Assembly (NCBI RefSeq): GCF_000745265.1
Contig: NZ_JQNN01000001.1
Location: forward strand, 5,332,001-5,396,000
Direction: 5' to 3'
Source: Massilia sp. 9096
GTDB lineage: Bacteria > Pseudomonadota > Gammaproteobacteria > Burkholderiales > Burkholderiaceae_D
Length of the DNA: 64,000 nucleotides
Part shown: positions 12,410-22,258 of the stretch, piece by piece
Layout of the letters: every line of letters starts with the position of its first letter
Numbering within the stretch: position 1 is the first letter of the stretch
Position numbers and translations under genes: made by a program
The notes under the pieces: model-generated
Databases searched by the model: none
Told to the model about the DNA's origin: nothing
Seen by the model: only the letters and a program-made list of their open reading frames with translations

Positions 12410-13282
12410 TCAGCCCAGCAGCATCCCCTGCACGTAGCGGGTCAGCGGGAGGCCGTACAGGAGTGCGATCATACCAGCGGCCGCGAGGTAGGGGCCGAAG
12501 GGAATCGGATTGTCGCGCGCGCGCTTGGCGAACAGGATCAGCGAAATGCCGACCACGGCGCCGACCACCGACGACAGGATGACGATGGTGGGCAGCATCT
12601 GCCAGCCGAGCCAGGCGCCCAGCGCCGCCAGCAGCTTGAAGTCGCCGTAGCCCATGCCTTCCTTGCCGGTGACCAGCTTGAACAGCCAGTAGACGGCCCA
12701 CAGCACGAGGTAGCCGGCGGCCGCGCCGATCACGGCATCGTGCAGCGGCACGAAGGTGTTGTTCAGGTTGACCAGCAGGCCGGCCCACAGCAGCGGGTAG
12801 GTCAGGTCGTCGGGCAGCGTCTTGGTGTCGTAGTCGATCAGCGTCATCGCGATCAGCAGCCAGCCGAACACCAGCGTCGAGCCGCCCAGCAGGCCGCCGC
12901 CGAAGCGCCACACCAGCAGCGCCGACAGCAATCCGGTGACCAGTTCGACCGCCGGATAGCGCGCCGAGATCGGCGCCTTGCACTGGCTGCACTTGCCGCG
13001 CAGCGCCAGCCAGCTGATCACCGGGATGTTTTCCAGCGCCGTGATCTGGTGGCCGCAGTGCGGGCAGCGCGAGCGCGGCACCATCAGGTTGAAGCGGTCC
13101 TGGTGCGGCAGTTCGCGGCCGGCTTCGTGCGCGATGTAGTTGTCGAGCTCGCGCTGCGCCATGATCGGCAGGCGGTGCACGACCACGTTCAGGAAGCTGC
13201 CGACCAGCAGGCCGAGGACCAGGGCGGCGATGGCAGCGGCGAGCGAGGCGGGCGCGGCGTAGAGCAGGGTATCGAGGGGCAT
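12410..13282 (-). CDS. pilD: type IV prepilin leader peptidase / N-methyltransferase
   Basis: PilD cleaves and N-methylates type IV prepilins and pseudopilins in the inner membrane. The 290 residues show an N-terminal cytoplasmic zinc domain with two CxxC pairs (Cys73/76 and Cys98/101), about seven later membrane helices, and the two catalytic aspartates: LIDYDTKTLPDD (Asp150 or 152) and GYGDFKLL (Asp214 of the GxGD motif). It should be fully active. In relatives pilB, pilC and pilD are usually adjacent; here a 2.2-kb insert separates pilC from pilD. Confidence 0.97.
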   Translation of the reverse strand: MPLDTLLYAAPASLAAAIAALVLGLLVGSFLNVVVHRLPIMAQRELDNYIAHEAGRELPHQDRFNLMVPRSRCPHCGHQITALENIPVISWLALRGKCSQCKAPISARYPAVELVTGLLSALLVWRFGGGLLGGSTLVFGWLLIAMTLIDYDTKTLPDDLTYPLLWAGLLVNLNNTFVPLHDAVIGAAAGYLVLWAVYWLFKLVTGKEGMGYGDFKLLAALGAWLGWQMLPTIVILSSVVGAVVGISLILFAKRARDNPIPFGPYLAAAGMIALLYGLPLTRYVQGMLLG

Positions 13283-13444
13283 AAAGGCTTTGCTGAGAGC
13301 TGGTTTCTGTCAATCAACATATTGTAGGTCTATTTCGGGCCTTTGCGGCATGCGCGTGGGGTTGCACGACGGCAAAATCTCCGAGAGTTGCGTGCGGATC
13401 ACGCTTGCGGGCGGTCGGGCTGCCTGGCGCCCGCCGGGCAGCCG

Positions 13445-13807
13445 TCATTCTTCCGCCAGGGCCGCTGCGGTCGCCTGGCTCTTCCCGCGCGCGATCGCTT
13501 CCACCCGCGCGCGCTGCGCATTGCCCCAGGCGCACAGGGGCGTCAGCGCCTGCGCCAGCGAATGGCCGAAGTCGGTCATGCGGTACTCGACCCGTGGCGG
13601 CACTTCCTGGAAATCGTGGCGGGTGATCAGCCCATCTTCGACCAGTTCGCGCAACTGCTGAATCAACATCTTTTCGCTGACCCCGGCTACCAGCCGCCGC
13701 AATTCGCCGAAACGGCGCGGCCCGCCCGCCAGGTGAAAGACGATCAGAGGCTTCCATTTTCCACCGACGACAGCCAATGCGACATCGAGCCCGCAGCGTA
13801 TATCCAT
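13445..13807 (-). CDS. HxlR-family transcriptional regulator
   Basis: A 120-residue winged-helix regulator. GGKWKPLIVFHLAGGPRRF, SEKMLIQQLRELVEDGLI and PPRVEYRMTDFGHSLA are the family hallmarks. The start is the ATG at 13807. Many HxlR proteins sense electrophiles or quinones through a conserved N-terminal cysteine; Cys5 is a candidate here. It is divergent from a short-chain dehydrogenase gene and a good inverted repeat lies between them, so it very likely controls that gene and itself. Confidence 0.9.
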   Translation of the reverse strand: MDIRCGLDVALAVVGGKWKPLIVFHLAGGPRRFGELRRLVAGVSEKMLIQQLRELVEDGLITRHDFQEVPPRVEYRMTDFGHSLAQALTPLCAWGNAQRARVEAIARGKSQATAAALAEE

Positions 13808-13819
13808 GATTTTTGCCCG

Positions 13820-13841
13820 GTACTTACTTTTTGGTAGGTAC
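13820..13841. promoter_or_regulatory. probable HxlR operator
   Basis: Inverted repeat GTACTTAC, six bases, GTAGGTAC (one mismatch between arms), in the gap between the HxlR gene and the divergent dehydrogenase. GTAC...GTAC palindromes of this spacing are typical of HxlR-type sites in this arrangement. Assignment is by position and symmetry. Confidence 0.6.
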
Positions 13842-13900
13842 TAGCATAACAGAAATCGCTGGTGAATAATGCGCACGTATCCACACAAAGGAGGTTCATC

Positions 13901-14651
13901 ATGGGCAGGCTCGAAGGAAAAGTTGCACTTATCACCGGTGCGAACAGCGGCATCGGACTGGCCAGCGCCAAGCGCTTCGCGGCCGAAGGTGCGCGCGTAT
14001 TCATGAGCGGGCGCCGCCAGGCCGAACTCGACACCGCCGTGGCGGCAGTCGGTGTCCAGGCGCGCGGTATCCAGGGCGACGTGTCGAACCTTGGCGACCT
14101 GGACCGCATGTTCGCCATCATCCAGGCGGAAGCCGGCCAGCTCGACATCCTGTTTCGCCAATGCCGGCGGCGGCGAATTCGCACCGTTGGGTGAGATCAC
14201 CGAGGCGCACTTCGACAAGACCTTCGCCACCAACGTGAAGGGCACGCTGTTCACAGTACAGAAGGCGCTGCCCCTGCTGCGCGATGGCGCCTCGGTCATC
14301 CTGACCGGTTCCACCGCCGGCGCCGGCGGCACCCCGGCGTTCAGTGTCTACAGCGCCAGCAAGGCGGCAGTGCGCAACTTCGCGCGCAGCTGGATCCTCG
14401 ACCTGGCGCCGCGCAAGATCCGCGTCAACGTGCTGTCGCCCGGCGCGACCTCGACCCCGGGCTGGCACGGCCTGGCGCCGAACGCCGATGTCAACCAGGC
14501 CATGATCGGCGCCGTGGAGACGAGCACGCCGCTAGGCCGCCTCGGCAATCCGGAGGAAACCGCGGCGGCGGCGCTGTTCCTTGCCTCGGACGAGAGCAGT
14601 TTCATGACCGGCAGCGAATTGTTCGTCGACGGCGGTTCGGCCCAGATCTGA
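13901..14651 (+). pseudogene. short-chain dehydrogenase/reductase, frameshifted
   Basis: An NAD(P)-dependent SDR of about 249 residues split by a one-base insertion. The first part (ATG at 13901, AAAGGAGG six bases upstream) carries the cofactor motif TGANSGIG and ends at LDILF. After the T run at 14153-14155 the sense continues in the +1-shifted frame as [10 protein letters not shown] and holds the catalytic Ser (TGSTAGAGG) and YSASK. Reading TTC rather than TTTC restores the whole protein. So either the gene is recently inactivated or the base is a sequencing error. All other sequence, including the C-terminal FVDGG, is intact. It is the likely target of the divergent HxlR regulator. Confidence 0.85.
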
Positions 14652-14862
14652 GGCACGCGGCGGATGCACCGAGGCCGGCTTCGCTAACGGGTTCTGGCGC
14701 GCATGAGGGATCTGCAAGCCAATGCGCTTGTGGCAGGTCAGGACGATCGAAAACCTTAGCATGAATACATTTCCAGTTTTTTGGTGTCCCTAGAATCGGG
14801 CGGGCCCGGTCATGCCGGGCTGGGCGGCGGCAGCGGCCGGGCTCGGATCAACTGGAGAATGT

Positions 14863-15513
14863 ATGCATCACCTGAAACGCGCATTCGCGGCGGCCGCGCT
14901 CTCGGCCGGCATGGCGCCGGCGTTTGCGGACGTCATCACGCTGGACTTCGAAGGGAGCGGCAATCTGAATCCCAACGGCGACTATTACAACGGCGCAGGT
15001 GGACCCAACTACGGCATCAGCTTCAGCGGCGCCACCCTGGCCATCGTCGACGAGGATGCGGGCGGGACCGGCAATTTCAGCAACGAGCCGTCGCCGAATA
15101 CCGTGATGTTTTTCCTCGACGATAACGAGGCTGTCCTGAACACTGCGGTCGGCTTCGATACCGGTTTGTCGTTCCATGACTCGTCGTCTAAGGCGGCCAG
15201 CGTGACCGTGTACGACGGCCTGAACGGGACCGGCAAGGTGCTGGCCCGGCTGCCCTTGAGCGCGCCATTCGACGCGGGCTGCAGCGGCGATCCGATTGGA
15301 ACGTATTGCAACTGGACGCCGGTCGGCGCGACCTCCGCCGGCACCGCCCGTTGGATCAGCTTCGCCGGAACCGCCGACCGGGTCGGCTACGACAACATCA
15401 CCTTCGGCGCGGTCGTCCCGGTACCCCAGCCGTCGGAGATGCTGATGCTGGCTGCCGGCCTGGCGGCCATCGGCCTGGCAGCGCGCCAGGGCCGGACCGG
15501 CTTGCACGGCTGA
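14863..15513 (+). CDS. PEP-CTERM sorting-domain protein
   Basis: A 216-residue exported protein. A signal peptide (about residues 1-23, ending APAFA) is followed by a beta-rich region starting ITLDFEG. The C-terminus has VPVPQPSEMLMLAAGLA, a hydrophobic helix and an Arg-containing tail, the PEP-CTERM pattern recognised by exosortase. Such proteins are surface or matrix proteins of exopolysaccharide-making Gram-negatives. The ATG at 14863 has GGAG seven bases upstream. The function of the beta domain is unknown. Confidence 0.8.
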   Translation: MHHLKRAFAAAALSAGMAPAFADVITLDFEGSGNLNPNGDYYNGAGGPNYGISFSGATLAIVDEDAGGTGNFSNEPSPNTVMFFLDDNEAVLNTAVGFDTGLSFHDSSSKAASVTVYDGLNGTGKVLARLPLSAPFDAGCSGDPIGTYCNWTPVGATSAGTARWISFAGTADRVGYDNITFGAVVPVPQPSEMLMLAAGLAAIGLAARQGRTGLHG

Positions 15514-15519
15514 GCCGCC

Positions 15520-16758
15520 TCAGACCACCGACCCCAGCTTGAAGATAGGCAGATACATCGCCACCACCAGGCCGCCGATCAGCACGCCCAGAATCACCAT
15601 GATCAGCGGCTCCATCAGCGAGGCCAGGGCGCCCACGGCCTCGTCGACTTCCTCTTCGAAGAAGTCGGCGACCTTGCCGAGCATGCCGTCGAGCGCGCCG
15701 GACTCTTCGCCGATCGATACCATCTGCGTCACCATGTTGGGGAACACGTTGACGTTCTGCATCGCGACCGTCAGGCTGGTGCCGGTGCTGACCTCGTTCT
15801 GGATCTTCTTGGTCGCTTCCAGGTAGACGTTGTTGCCGGAGGCGCCGCCGACCGAATCGAGCGCTTCGACCAGCGGCACGCCGGCCGCGAACATGGTCGA
15901 CAGCGTGCGCGTCCAGCGCGCGATCGTGGCCTTGCGGATCACCTCGCCGAAGATCGGCAGGCGCAGCAGCACGCGGTCCATGGTCTGCTGCATCTTGAGC
16001 GAGCGCTTCCAGGACTGGAAGAAGAAGTACAGGCCGCCGAAGATCGAGCCGAAGATGATGTACCACCATTGCACGACGAAGTCGGACATGGCCATCACGA
16101 TCAGCGTCGGCGCCGGCAGGTCGGCGCCGAAGCTGGCGAACACCGACTTGAACGCCGGCACCACCCAGATCATGATCACGGCGGTGACGATGAAGGCGAT
16201 CGCCAGGATCGAGCACGGGTACATCAGCGCCGACTTGATCTTGGCTTTGAGGGCGAGCGTTTTTTCCTTGTAGATCGCGAGACGCGTCAACAGGTCTTCC
16301 AAGATACCGGCTTGTTCGCCGGCACCGACCAGGTTGCAGAACAGCGGATCGAAGTAAAGCGGATATTTGCGGAAGGCGTTGTTCAGGCTGGTGCCGGTCT
16401 CGATGTCGGCGCGCAGGTCCATGATCAGCTTGGACATCGACGGGTTCGCGTGGCCCTTGCCGACGATGTCGAACGATTGCAGCAGCGGCACGCCGGCCTT
16501 CATCATCGTGGCGAGCTGGCGCGTAAACAGGGTCAGGTCCTTGTCCTGGATCTTCTTGCCGCTGCGGTAAGCCTTCTTCTTGACCTTGGTCACGACGATG
16601 CCCTGGCGGCGCAGCGTCACGTTGACGATGGTCTCGCCGCCGGCGCGCATTTCGCCGCGCACGGTCTTGCCGGTCTTGTCCTTGCCTTCCCAGGCGAAGA
16701 CGTGTTCCTTGATCTGGGGGCGGGCGGCGCCGCCGCGTACCTGGGCAGAAGTTGCCAT
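15520..16758 (-). CDS. pilC: type IV pilus inner-membrane platform protein PilC
   Basis: PilC is the inner-membrane platform of the pilus assembly machine. The 412 residues include an N-terminal cytoplasmic part and two T2SS-F domains (about 75-200 and 275-400), each with FTRQLATMMKAGVPLLQSF-like or WTRTLSTMFAAGVPLVEAL sequence, and three membrane helices. It starts eight bases after the end of pilB, so the two form an operon. It is full length. Confidence 0.96.
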   Translation of the reverse strand: MATSAQVRGGAARPQIKEHVFAWEGKDKTGKTVRGEMRAGGETIVNVTLRRQGIVVTKVKKKAYRSGKKIQDKDLTLFTRQLATMMKAGVPLLQSFDIVGKGHANPSMSKLIMDLRADIETGTSLNNAFRKYPLYFDPLFCNLVGAGEQAGILEDLLTRLAIYKEKTLALKAKIKSALMYPCSILAIAFIVTAVIMIWVVPAFKSVFASFGADLPAPTLIVMAMSDFVVQWWYIIFGSIFGGLYFFFQSWKRSLKMQQTMDRVLLRLPIFGEVIRKATIARWTRTLSTMFAAGVPLVEALDSVGGASGNNVYLEATKKIQNEVSTGTSLTVAMQNVNVFPNMVTQMVSIGEESGALDGMLGKVADFFEEEVDEAVGALASLMEPLIMVILGVLIGGLVVAMYLPIFKLGSVV

Positions 16759-16766
16759 GATTTATC

Positions 16767-18494
16767 CTATTCGTTGGTACAACCGAGCACTTCTTCCAGG
16801 CTCGTCAAGCCTGCTTTGACTTTCATCAGGCCCGAGCGCCGCAGCGAATTGACGCCGTCCTGCTCTGCCTGGGCCGCAATCTGCATTGAATTGCCGTTGG
16901 CCAGGATCAGGGCCTCGATTGCCGGGCTGATCGGCATGACCTGGTAGATGCCGACCCGGCCCTTGTAGCCGGAACCCAGGCAGCGTTCGCAGCCGATCGG
17001 GCCGTAGGGTTTCCATTCGCCGTCCAGGTCGGCGTCGCGGAAACCGGCGGCTTTCAGGGCGTCGCGCTCGATCTCGAGCGGCTGCTTGCAGGTGCACAGG
17101 CGGCGCGCCAGGCGCTGGGCCGTGATCAGGATCACCGACGACGCGATATTGAACGGCGCCACGCCCATGTTGACCAGGCGCGTCAGCGTCGACGGCGCAT
17201 CGTTGGTGTGCAGCGTCGAGAACACCATGTGGCCGGTCTGGGCGGCCTTGATCGCGATGTCGGCGGTTTCCAGGTCGCGGATCTCGCCGACCATGATGAT
17301 GTCCGGGTCCTGGCGCAGGAAAGCCTTGAGCGCAACCGGGAAGGTCAAGCCGGCCTTTTCGTTGACGTTGACCTGGTTCACACCGGGCAAATTGATCTCG
17401 GCCGGGTCTTCCGCGGTCGAGATGTTGATCCCGGGTTTGTTCAGCAGATTCAGGCAGCTGTACAGCGACACGGTCTTGCCCGAGCCGGTCGGGCCGGTCA
17501 CCAGCACCATGCCGTAGGGGCGGGTGATGGCGTCGACCAGCAGCGCGCGCTGTTCGGCTTCGTAGCCGAGCGAATCGATGCCCATTTGCGCTTGCGTGGC
17601 GTCGAGGATACGCATGACGGTCTTTTCGCCGAACAGCGTGGGCAGCGTGCTGACGCGGAAATCGATCGACCTGGTCGGCGACAGCACCAGGCGCAGGCGG
17701 CCGTCCTGCGGCACGCGCTTTTCCGAGATGTCGAGCTTGGACAGCACCTTGATGCGCGACACCAGCTTGTCGCGGATCGACACCGGCGGCTGCATGTGGT
17801 CGCGCAGCACGCCGTCGACGCGCAGGCGGATGCGGTACTGCTTTTCGTAGGGCTCGAAGTGGATGTCGGAGGCGCCGAGCGTGATCGCATCCATCAGCAC
17901 CTTGTTGAGGAAGCGCACGATCGGTGCATCTTCGACGTCGGTGGCGGCCGCTTCCTGCACCGTCGTCTGCGCTTCTTCCTCGGCGAACTCGATCTCGGCA
18001 TCCTCGCCGACCAGGTCGGTGATGGTCTGGTCGGCGCCCTTGGCGAGGCTGGCCAGCAGGGCCAGCAGGGTGTCATGCGGCACGATGACCGGTTCGACCG
18101 AGGCTTCGCTCTGGAACTTGATCTGGTCCAGCGCCTGGGTGTTGGTCGGGTCGGACAGCGCGACCGACATCTTGTTGCCGCGTTTGGACAGCGCCACCAC
18201 GCGCTGGCTCTGCATCAGGCGCGCGTCGATGGCGTTGGCCGGCAGCGCTTCCAGGCTCAGCGCGGACAGGTCGAGCAGCGGGTAGCCGAAGGTCTCGGCG
18301 CAAAATACCGCCAGTCCGCGCGAATCGATGAGGCCGGCGCCGAGCAAGGTGTCGATGAAACCGGCCTTGTCGGCGGTGGCCTTCTTTTGCAGGGTCTCGG
18401 CCTGCGCAATCGGCAATCGCCCGGCCTGGATCAGGGCGCGCGCCAACCCGGGCAGCGCACTGCCTGTCATGGGGGTGGGAAGGACTGCTGCCAT
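16767..18494 (-). CDS. pilB: type IV pilus extension ATPase PilB
   Basis: PilB powers pilus extension. The 575-residue protein has an N-terminal MshEN/T2SSE-N domain, then the hexameric ATPase core: Walker A GPTGSGKT near residue 335, Walker B DIIMVGEIRDLETADIA near 400, and a zinc-binding tetracysteine (CTC around 466 and CERC about 40 residues later). It is first in a pilB-pilC operon. The start is the ATG at 18494. Confidence 0.97.
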   Translation of the reverse strand: MAAVLPTPMTGSALPGLARALIQAGRLPIAQAETLQKKATADKAGFIDTLLGAGLIDSRGLAVFCAETFGYPLLDLSALSLEALPANAIDARLMQSQRVVALSKRGNKMSVALSDPTNTQALDQIKFQSEASVEPVIVPHDTLLALLASLAKGADQTITDLVGEDAEIEFAEEEAQTTVQEAAATDVEDAPIVRFLNKVLMDAITLGASDIHFEPYEKQYRIRLRVDGVLRDHMQPPVSIRDKLVSRIKVLSKLDISEKRVPQDGRLRLVLSPTRSIDFRVSTLPTLFGEKTVMRILDATQAQMGIDSLGYEAEQRALLVDAITRPYGMVLVTGPTGSGKTVSLYSCLNLLNKPGINISTAEDPAEINLPGVNQVNVNEKAGLTFPVALKAFLRQDPDIIMVGEIRDLETADIAIKAAQTGHMVFSTLHTNDAPSTLTRLVNMGVAPFNIASSVILITAQRLARRLCTCKQPLEIERDALKAAGFRDADLDGEWKPYGPIGCERCLGSGYKGRVGIYQVMPISPAIEALILANGNSMQIAAQAEQDGVNSLRRSGLMKVKAGLTSLEEVLGCTNE

Positions 18495-18746
18495 AGTTTA
18501 CGGTCGGGTGGGCGACAAGAAGCGGGCCGGATTGAGCGGCCCCGGAGGATGAAAGGAATGATGCCTGCAGGCATCAAAATGGTCAAGCGTTTGACATGAG
18601 GGAAGAGGCATGCATACCACGTAGACGAAATGACATGCGGCCCTGGACGGGCCCTGGCGTGAACACGAGGACAACATCGGCGCTCCGGTCGGCTTGCGGT
18701 GGATGAGGCGCCGATCGAGGCCGGCGCGGCGGTCCGGCAGCCTCGT
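18495..18746. other. intergenic region, no gene seen
   Basis: About 250 bases between the minus-strand transporter gene and pilB. The pilB promoter should lie in the left part of this gap when read on the minus strand, but no clear -35/-10 pair is visible. A short palindrome ATGCCTGCAGGCAT lies near 18560. Confidence 0.4.
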
Positions 18747-20045
18747 TCAGGCCGCCAGCCAGCGTTTGACCGCGACCGGGCGCAACAGTTTCACGACCTT
18801 GATCGCCTGGTTCTGCACCTGCACGACTTCGATCACGCATTGACCGATTTTCAAGGCGATCGGCGAGTCGGGAATCTCCTGCAGCAGCTCGAGCAGCAAG
18901 CCGTTGACGGTCTTGGGCCCGTCCAGCGGCAGGTCGAGGCCGAGCTTTTTGTTGATGTCTCTCAAGGGCGTCGCGCCTTCGAGCAGGCATTCGCCCTTGG
19001 CGTTCCAGCCGATGGTTTCGCCGCGCGCCGTGCCCGGCATCGAGGTCGTGAAGTCGCCGATCATCTCTTCGATGATGTCTTCGAGCGTCACCAGGCCCTG
19101 CACCTCGCCGTATTCGTCGACGATGATGCCGAGCTTTTCCTTCTTTTCTTGGAAATATTGAAGTTGCTCAAAGACGCCCGTGTCTTCGGGGATGAAGTAG
19201 GGCTCGGACAGCAGCGCACGCAGATGGTCGACGCTGATTTCGTCCGATTCGTTGAGCAGGCCGATCGCCTTGCGCACGTGCAGGATGCCGACGATCTTGT
19301 TGATCTCGCCTTCGAATACCGGCAGCTTGTTGTGGTAGCAGGTGGTCAGCTCGAGCTTGATCTGCTCGATCGGCGCGTCCAGGTTGAGCGCCTCGACCTG
19401 GCTGCGCGGGGTCATGATGTCTTCGACCGAGATCTTTTCCAGATCGAACAGGTTGAGCAGGATGCTCTTGTGCTTTTGCGGAATGAACTGGCCGCCTTCC
19501 AGCACCACCGAGCGCAACTCTTCCAGCGACAGGCGATGCTGGTTGTGCGCATTCACGCCACGGATGCGCAGGATTTTCAAGAGCCCGTTGACGAACAGAT
19601 TGACGAACCAGATCGCCGGCTTGGCCACGCTCATCAGGGGTTTGAGCACCCGGCTGCTCCCCAGCGAAATCCGCTCCGGGTAGGTCGCGCCGATGATTTT
19701 CGGCGAAATCTCGGCGAACACGATCAGCAGGAAGGCGACGACCGCGGTGGCGATCGTGATCACGCTTTCCTCATGGCCGAAGAACAGGATGGCGATGGCG
19801 GTGACCAGCGCGGTCGCCATGGCATTGATCAAGGTATTCGCAATCAGCACCAGGGAAAGCAGCTTGTCGGTGCGCTCGAGCAGCCAGAGGGTGGTAACGG
19901 CGCCGCGGTGGCCGCGCTTGGCCATGTGGCGCAGGCGGTACTTGTTGGCCGCCATCAGCGCGGTTTCGGCCATGGCGAAGAAGGCCGAACAGAGTATCAG
20001 GAGGGCGAGTGCAAGGATCAGCACCCAAAGCGGTACGGTTTCCAA
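18747..20045 (-). CDS. CNNM/CorC-HlyC-type transporter (hemolysin family)
   Basis: A 432-residue inner-membrane protein. Residues about 1-190 form a DUF21/CNNM transmembrane domain (FFAMAETALMAANK), residues about 205-335 a pair of CBS domains (EDIMTPRSQVEAL, LGIIVDEYGEVQGLVTLED), and the last 85 a CorC/HlyC-type domain. CNNM relatives transport or sense magnesium and cobalt; the hemolysin label is historical. It is complete. Confidence 0.9.
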   Translation of the reverse strand: METVPLWVLILALALLILCSAFFAMAETALMAANKYRLRHMAKRGHRGAVTTLWLLERTDKLLSLVLIANTLINAMATALVTAIAILFFGHEESVITIATAVVAFLLIVFAEISPKIIGATYPERISLGSSRVLKPLMSVAKPAIWFVNLFVNGLLKILRIRGVNAHNQHRLSLEELRSVVLEGGQFIPQKHKSILLNLFDLEKISVEDIMTPRSQVEALNLDAPIEQIKLELTTCYHNKLPVFEGEINKIVGILHVRKAIGLLNESDEISVDHLRALLSEPYFIPEDTGVFEQLQYFQEKKEKLGIIVDEYGEVQGLVTLEDIIEEMIGDFTTSMPGTARGETIGWNAKGECLLEGATPLRDINKKLGLDLPLDGPKTVNGLLLELLQEIPDSPIALKIGQCVIEVVQVQNQAIKVVKLLRPVAVKRWLAA

Positions 20046-20183
20046 GGCTCACCGTGAGAATCGTGCAAGGGAAGCTGACCGGAGCCAGCGCATCAGCCCG
20101 ATTCTAAGTCAAGGGGAGGGGGCTTGCAAGTTTGGCCAGTCTGGCCAGGGGCGCACATGCCGCCCCCGGCCGCGCTGGTGGTA

Positions 20184-21764
20184 TCAGCGCGCGTTGCCGG
20201 CAAGCGCGAGCGACAGCTGCGGGCGGCCGAGCATCGGGGCATCCAGCGCATGGTTCAGTTTGAACACCGCCAGCACCTCGGTCAGCTGGCCGGTCTGCTC
20301 GGTCAGCGACACCGCCGCCGCCGAGGCTTCCTCGACCAGCGCCGAGTTCTGCTGCGTCATCTCGTCCATGGCGCCGATCGCGCGCCCGATCTGCTCGATG
20401 CCATCGCTCTGGCGCTGGCTGGCTTGCGCGATCTCGGCCATGATGTCGTGCACCGTGCGTACCGAGGTCACGATCTGTTCCATCGTCGAGCCGGCTTCGT
20501 CGACCAGTACGGTGCCGGCGTTGATCTTGCTGACCGAGTCGCCGATCAATTGCTTGATCTCCTTGGCGGCGGCGGCCGAGCGCTGCGCCAGCGAGCGCAC
20601 CTCGCTGGCCACGACCGCGAAACCGCGGCCCTGCTCGCCGGCGCGCGCGGCTTCCACGGCCGCGTTCAAGGCCAGGATATTGGTCTGGAAGGCGATGCCG
20701 TCGATGACCGAGATGATCTCGACGATCTGCTTGGCCGAATCGTTGATCGCGCCCATGGTGGCGACCACGTTGCCGACCACTTGGCCGCCGCGGGTGGCGA
20801 CCTCGCTTGCCGACATGACCAGCTGGTTGGCCTGGCCGGCGCTGGCGGCGTTGGCGCGCACGGTGTCGGTCAGCGATTCCATGGCGCGCGTGGTGTGCTC
20901 CAGGCTGCCGGCCTGGGATTCGGTGCGGCTGGCCAGGTCGGCGTTGCCGCTGGCGATTTCGGAGCTGGCGGTGGAGATGGTCTCGGCCGAGGTCTTGATG
21001 TCGGCGACCATGCCCGACAGGCGCGCGCGCATGTCCTTCAGCGCAGCCAGCAGGCTGGCGTGGTCGTCGGCGTCGGTGCGGATCTCCATCGACAGGTCGC
21101 CGGCGGCGACGGCGCGCGTGATGTCGCGCGCATATTCCGGCTCGCCGCCCAGCTGCTGCCAGATGGTGCGCACCACGAACCACGAGACGATGGCCAGGGT
21201 CGCGATCACGATCAGGGCGGTAAGGATGGTGGCGGTGAGCACCCGGCGCACGCTGGTGGCGCTGCTGGCCAGTCCGTCCTTGAACTGGCGCTGGGTCAGT
21301 TCGGTGAATTTGGCGACGTCGCCGTTGAGCGTGGTCAGCGCCTTTTGCATGCGCCCGACCACCGCTTGCGGATCGCCCTGCTCGAGGTCGAGCATGATCT
21401 TCGCCGCCGACAGCGCCGGCGCGTAGTAATCGTCGAAATCCTTGCCCAGACGGGCGGCGCTGTCCTGCATGCCCTCGAGCTTGCCTATGTCGGCCAGGCG
21501 CGCGCGCACCTTGTTGGCCTGCTCGCCGATCTGCGTGACACGGGCCTTGTCGCCTTCGCTGACAGCATCGCGCAGCCCGTCCGTGACCGCCTGGATGTCG
21601 CCCGCCAATCCCTTGGCCGCGCTCAGCGCCGGGAAGTCGACGTTTTCGGTCATCTGGATCGAGTTCAAGGCACGTGTCGAAATACTGGCGCTGACCGCAA
21701 CGCCGAGTCCGAAAATGATGGCCGAAATGACCGGAAGTGCCCAGATCCTGCGCTTGATACTCAT
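20184..21764 (-). CDS. methyl-accepting chemotaxis protein
   Basis: A 526-residue chemoreceptor. It has an N-terminal membrane helix (about 7-29), a periplasmic helical ligand region (about 30-170), a second helix (about 172-193), HAMP, and a cytoplasmic signalling domain whose hairpin tip [21 protein letters not shown] is near residue 375. Methylation helices flank it. The periplasmic domain looks like a four-helix bundle. Upstream on the same strand are a porin and a small binding-protein-like gene, so it may sense the ligand of that pair. This link is inferred. Confidence 0.93.
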   Translation of the reverse strand: MSIKRRIWALPVISAIIFGLGVAVSASISTRALNSIQMTENVDFPALSAAKGLAGDIQAVTDGLRDAVSEGDKARVTQIGEQANKVRARLADIGKLEGMQDSAARLGKDFDDYYAPALSAAKIMLDLEQGDPQAVVGRMQKALTTLNGDVAKFTELTQRQFKDGLASSATSVRRVLTATILTALIVIATLAIVSWFVVRTIWQQLGGEPEYARDITRAVAAGDLSMEIRTDADDHASLLAALKDMRARLSGMVADIKTSAETISTASSEIASGNADLASRTESQAGSLEHTTRAMESLTDTVRANAASAGQANQLVMSASEVATRGGQVVGNVVATMGAINDSAKQIVEIISVIDGIAFQTNILALNAAVEAARAGEQGRGFAVVASEVRSLAQRSAAAAKEIKQLIGDSVSKINAGTVLVDEAGSTMEQIVTSVRTVHDIMAEIAQASQRQSDGIEQIGRAIGAMDEMTQQNSALVEEASAAAVSLTEQTGQLTEVLAVFKLNHALDAPMLGRPQLSLALAGNAR

Positions 21765-21794
21765 GCTGCCTTCTCCTGAATTTGAATGGCAAGA

Positions 21795-21823
21795 CCCCGC
21801 ACACCCTCTCGAGGCGTGCGGGG
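21795..21823 (-). terminator. hairpin between binding-protein gene and chemoreceptor
   Basis: Perfect eight-base arms CCCCGCAC and GTGCGGGG enclose a 13-base loop, 17 bases after the stop of the small binding-protein gene. The T-tract on the minus strand is poor, so it may attenuate or protect the mRNA rather than terminate fully. Confidence 0.5.
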
Positions 21824-21839
21824 CCGTCGCGCCCGTGCG

Positions 21840-22247
21840 TTACTGGGCGGTGTAGATCACCTTGACCGAGCTGTCGACGGCGCTCTTCTCGATGTAGCCG
21901 ATGGCTTTCGGATCGTTGGCGACGGCCTTCTTCACGGCAGCGCTGTCGGCGGCTTCCTTCGGCATCGTGGCCTTGCCGGTGAACACCAGCTTGGACCACA
22001 GCGACTTCACCTGCGAGGCTTCCTTGTCCGTCACCTTCTTGTAGAACTCGGTGCGGATCGGGGCGCCCTCGGCCTGGTCGACCGGCGTCATCGACGTCGA
22101 TTTACCGAGGAAGAACTGGGCCACCTGGTCCTTGCTCATGCTGCTTTCGGCGGCTTTCGGGTTGACCACGACGACGACTTCGGCCATGGCCGGCACGGCC
22201 AGCGCGAGGATGGCTGCGGCGAGGGAGGTTTTGATCATTGCTTTCAT
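21840..22247 (-). CDS. small periplasmic phosphate-binding-protein-like protein
   Basis: A 135-residue protein with a clear signal peptide (residues 1-22, ending PAMA). It resembles one lobe of PstS-type phosphate-binding proteins: VVVVNPKAAESSMSKDQVAQFFLGK at the start and NDPKAIGYIEKSAVD near the end. It is less than half the size of a full PstS and no Pst permease genes are nearby. GAGGAG lies before the ATG at 22247. It begins 11 bases after the porin gene. It could hand a ligand to the chemoreceptor downstream; this is inference. Confidence 0.75.
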   Translation of the reverse strand: MKAMIKTSLAAAILALAVPAMAEVVVVVNPKAAESSMSKDQVAQFFLGKSTSMTPVDQAEGAPIRTEFYKKVTDKEASQVKSLWSKLVFTGKATMPKEAADSAAVKKAVANDPKAIGYIEKSAVDSSVKVIYTAQ

Positions 22248-22258
22248 CTCGGGTCTCC

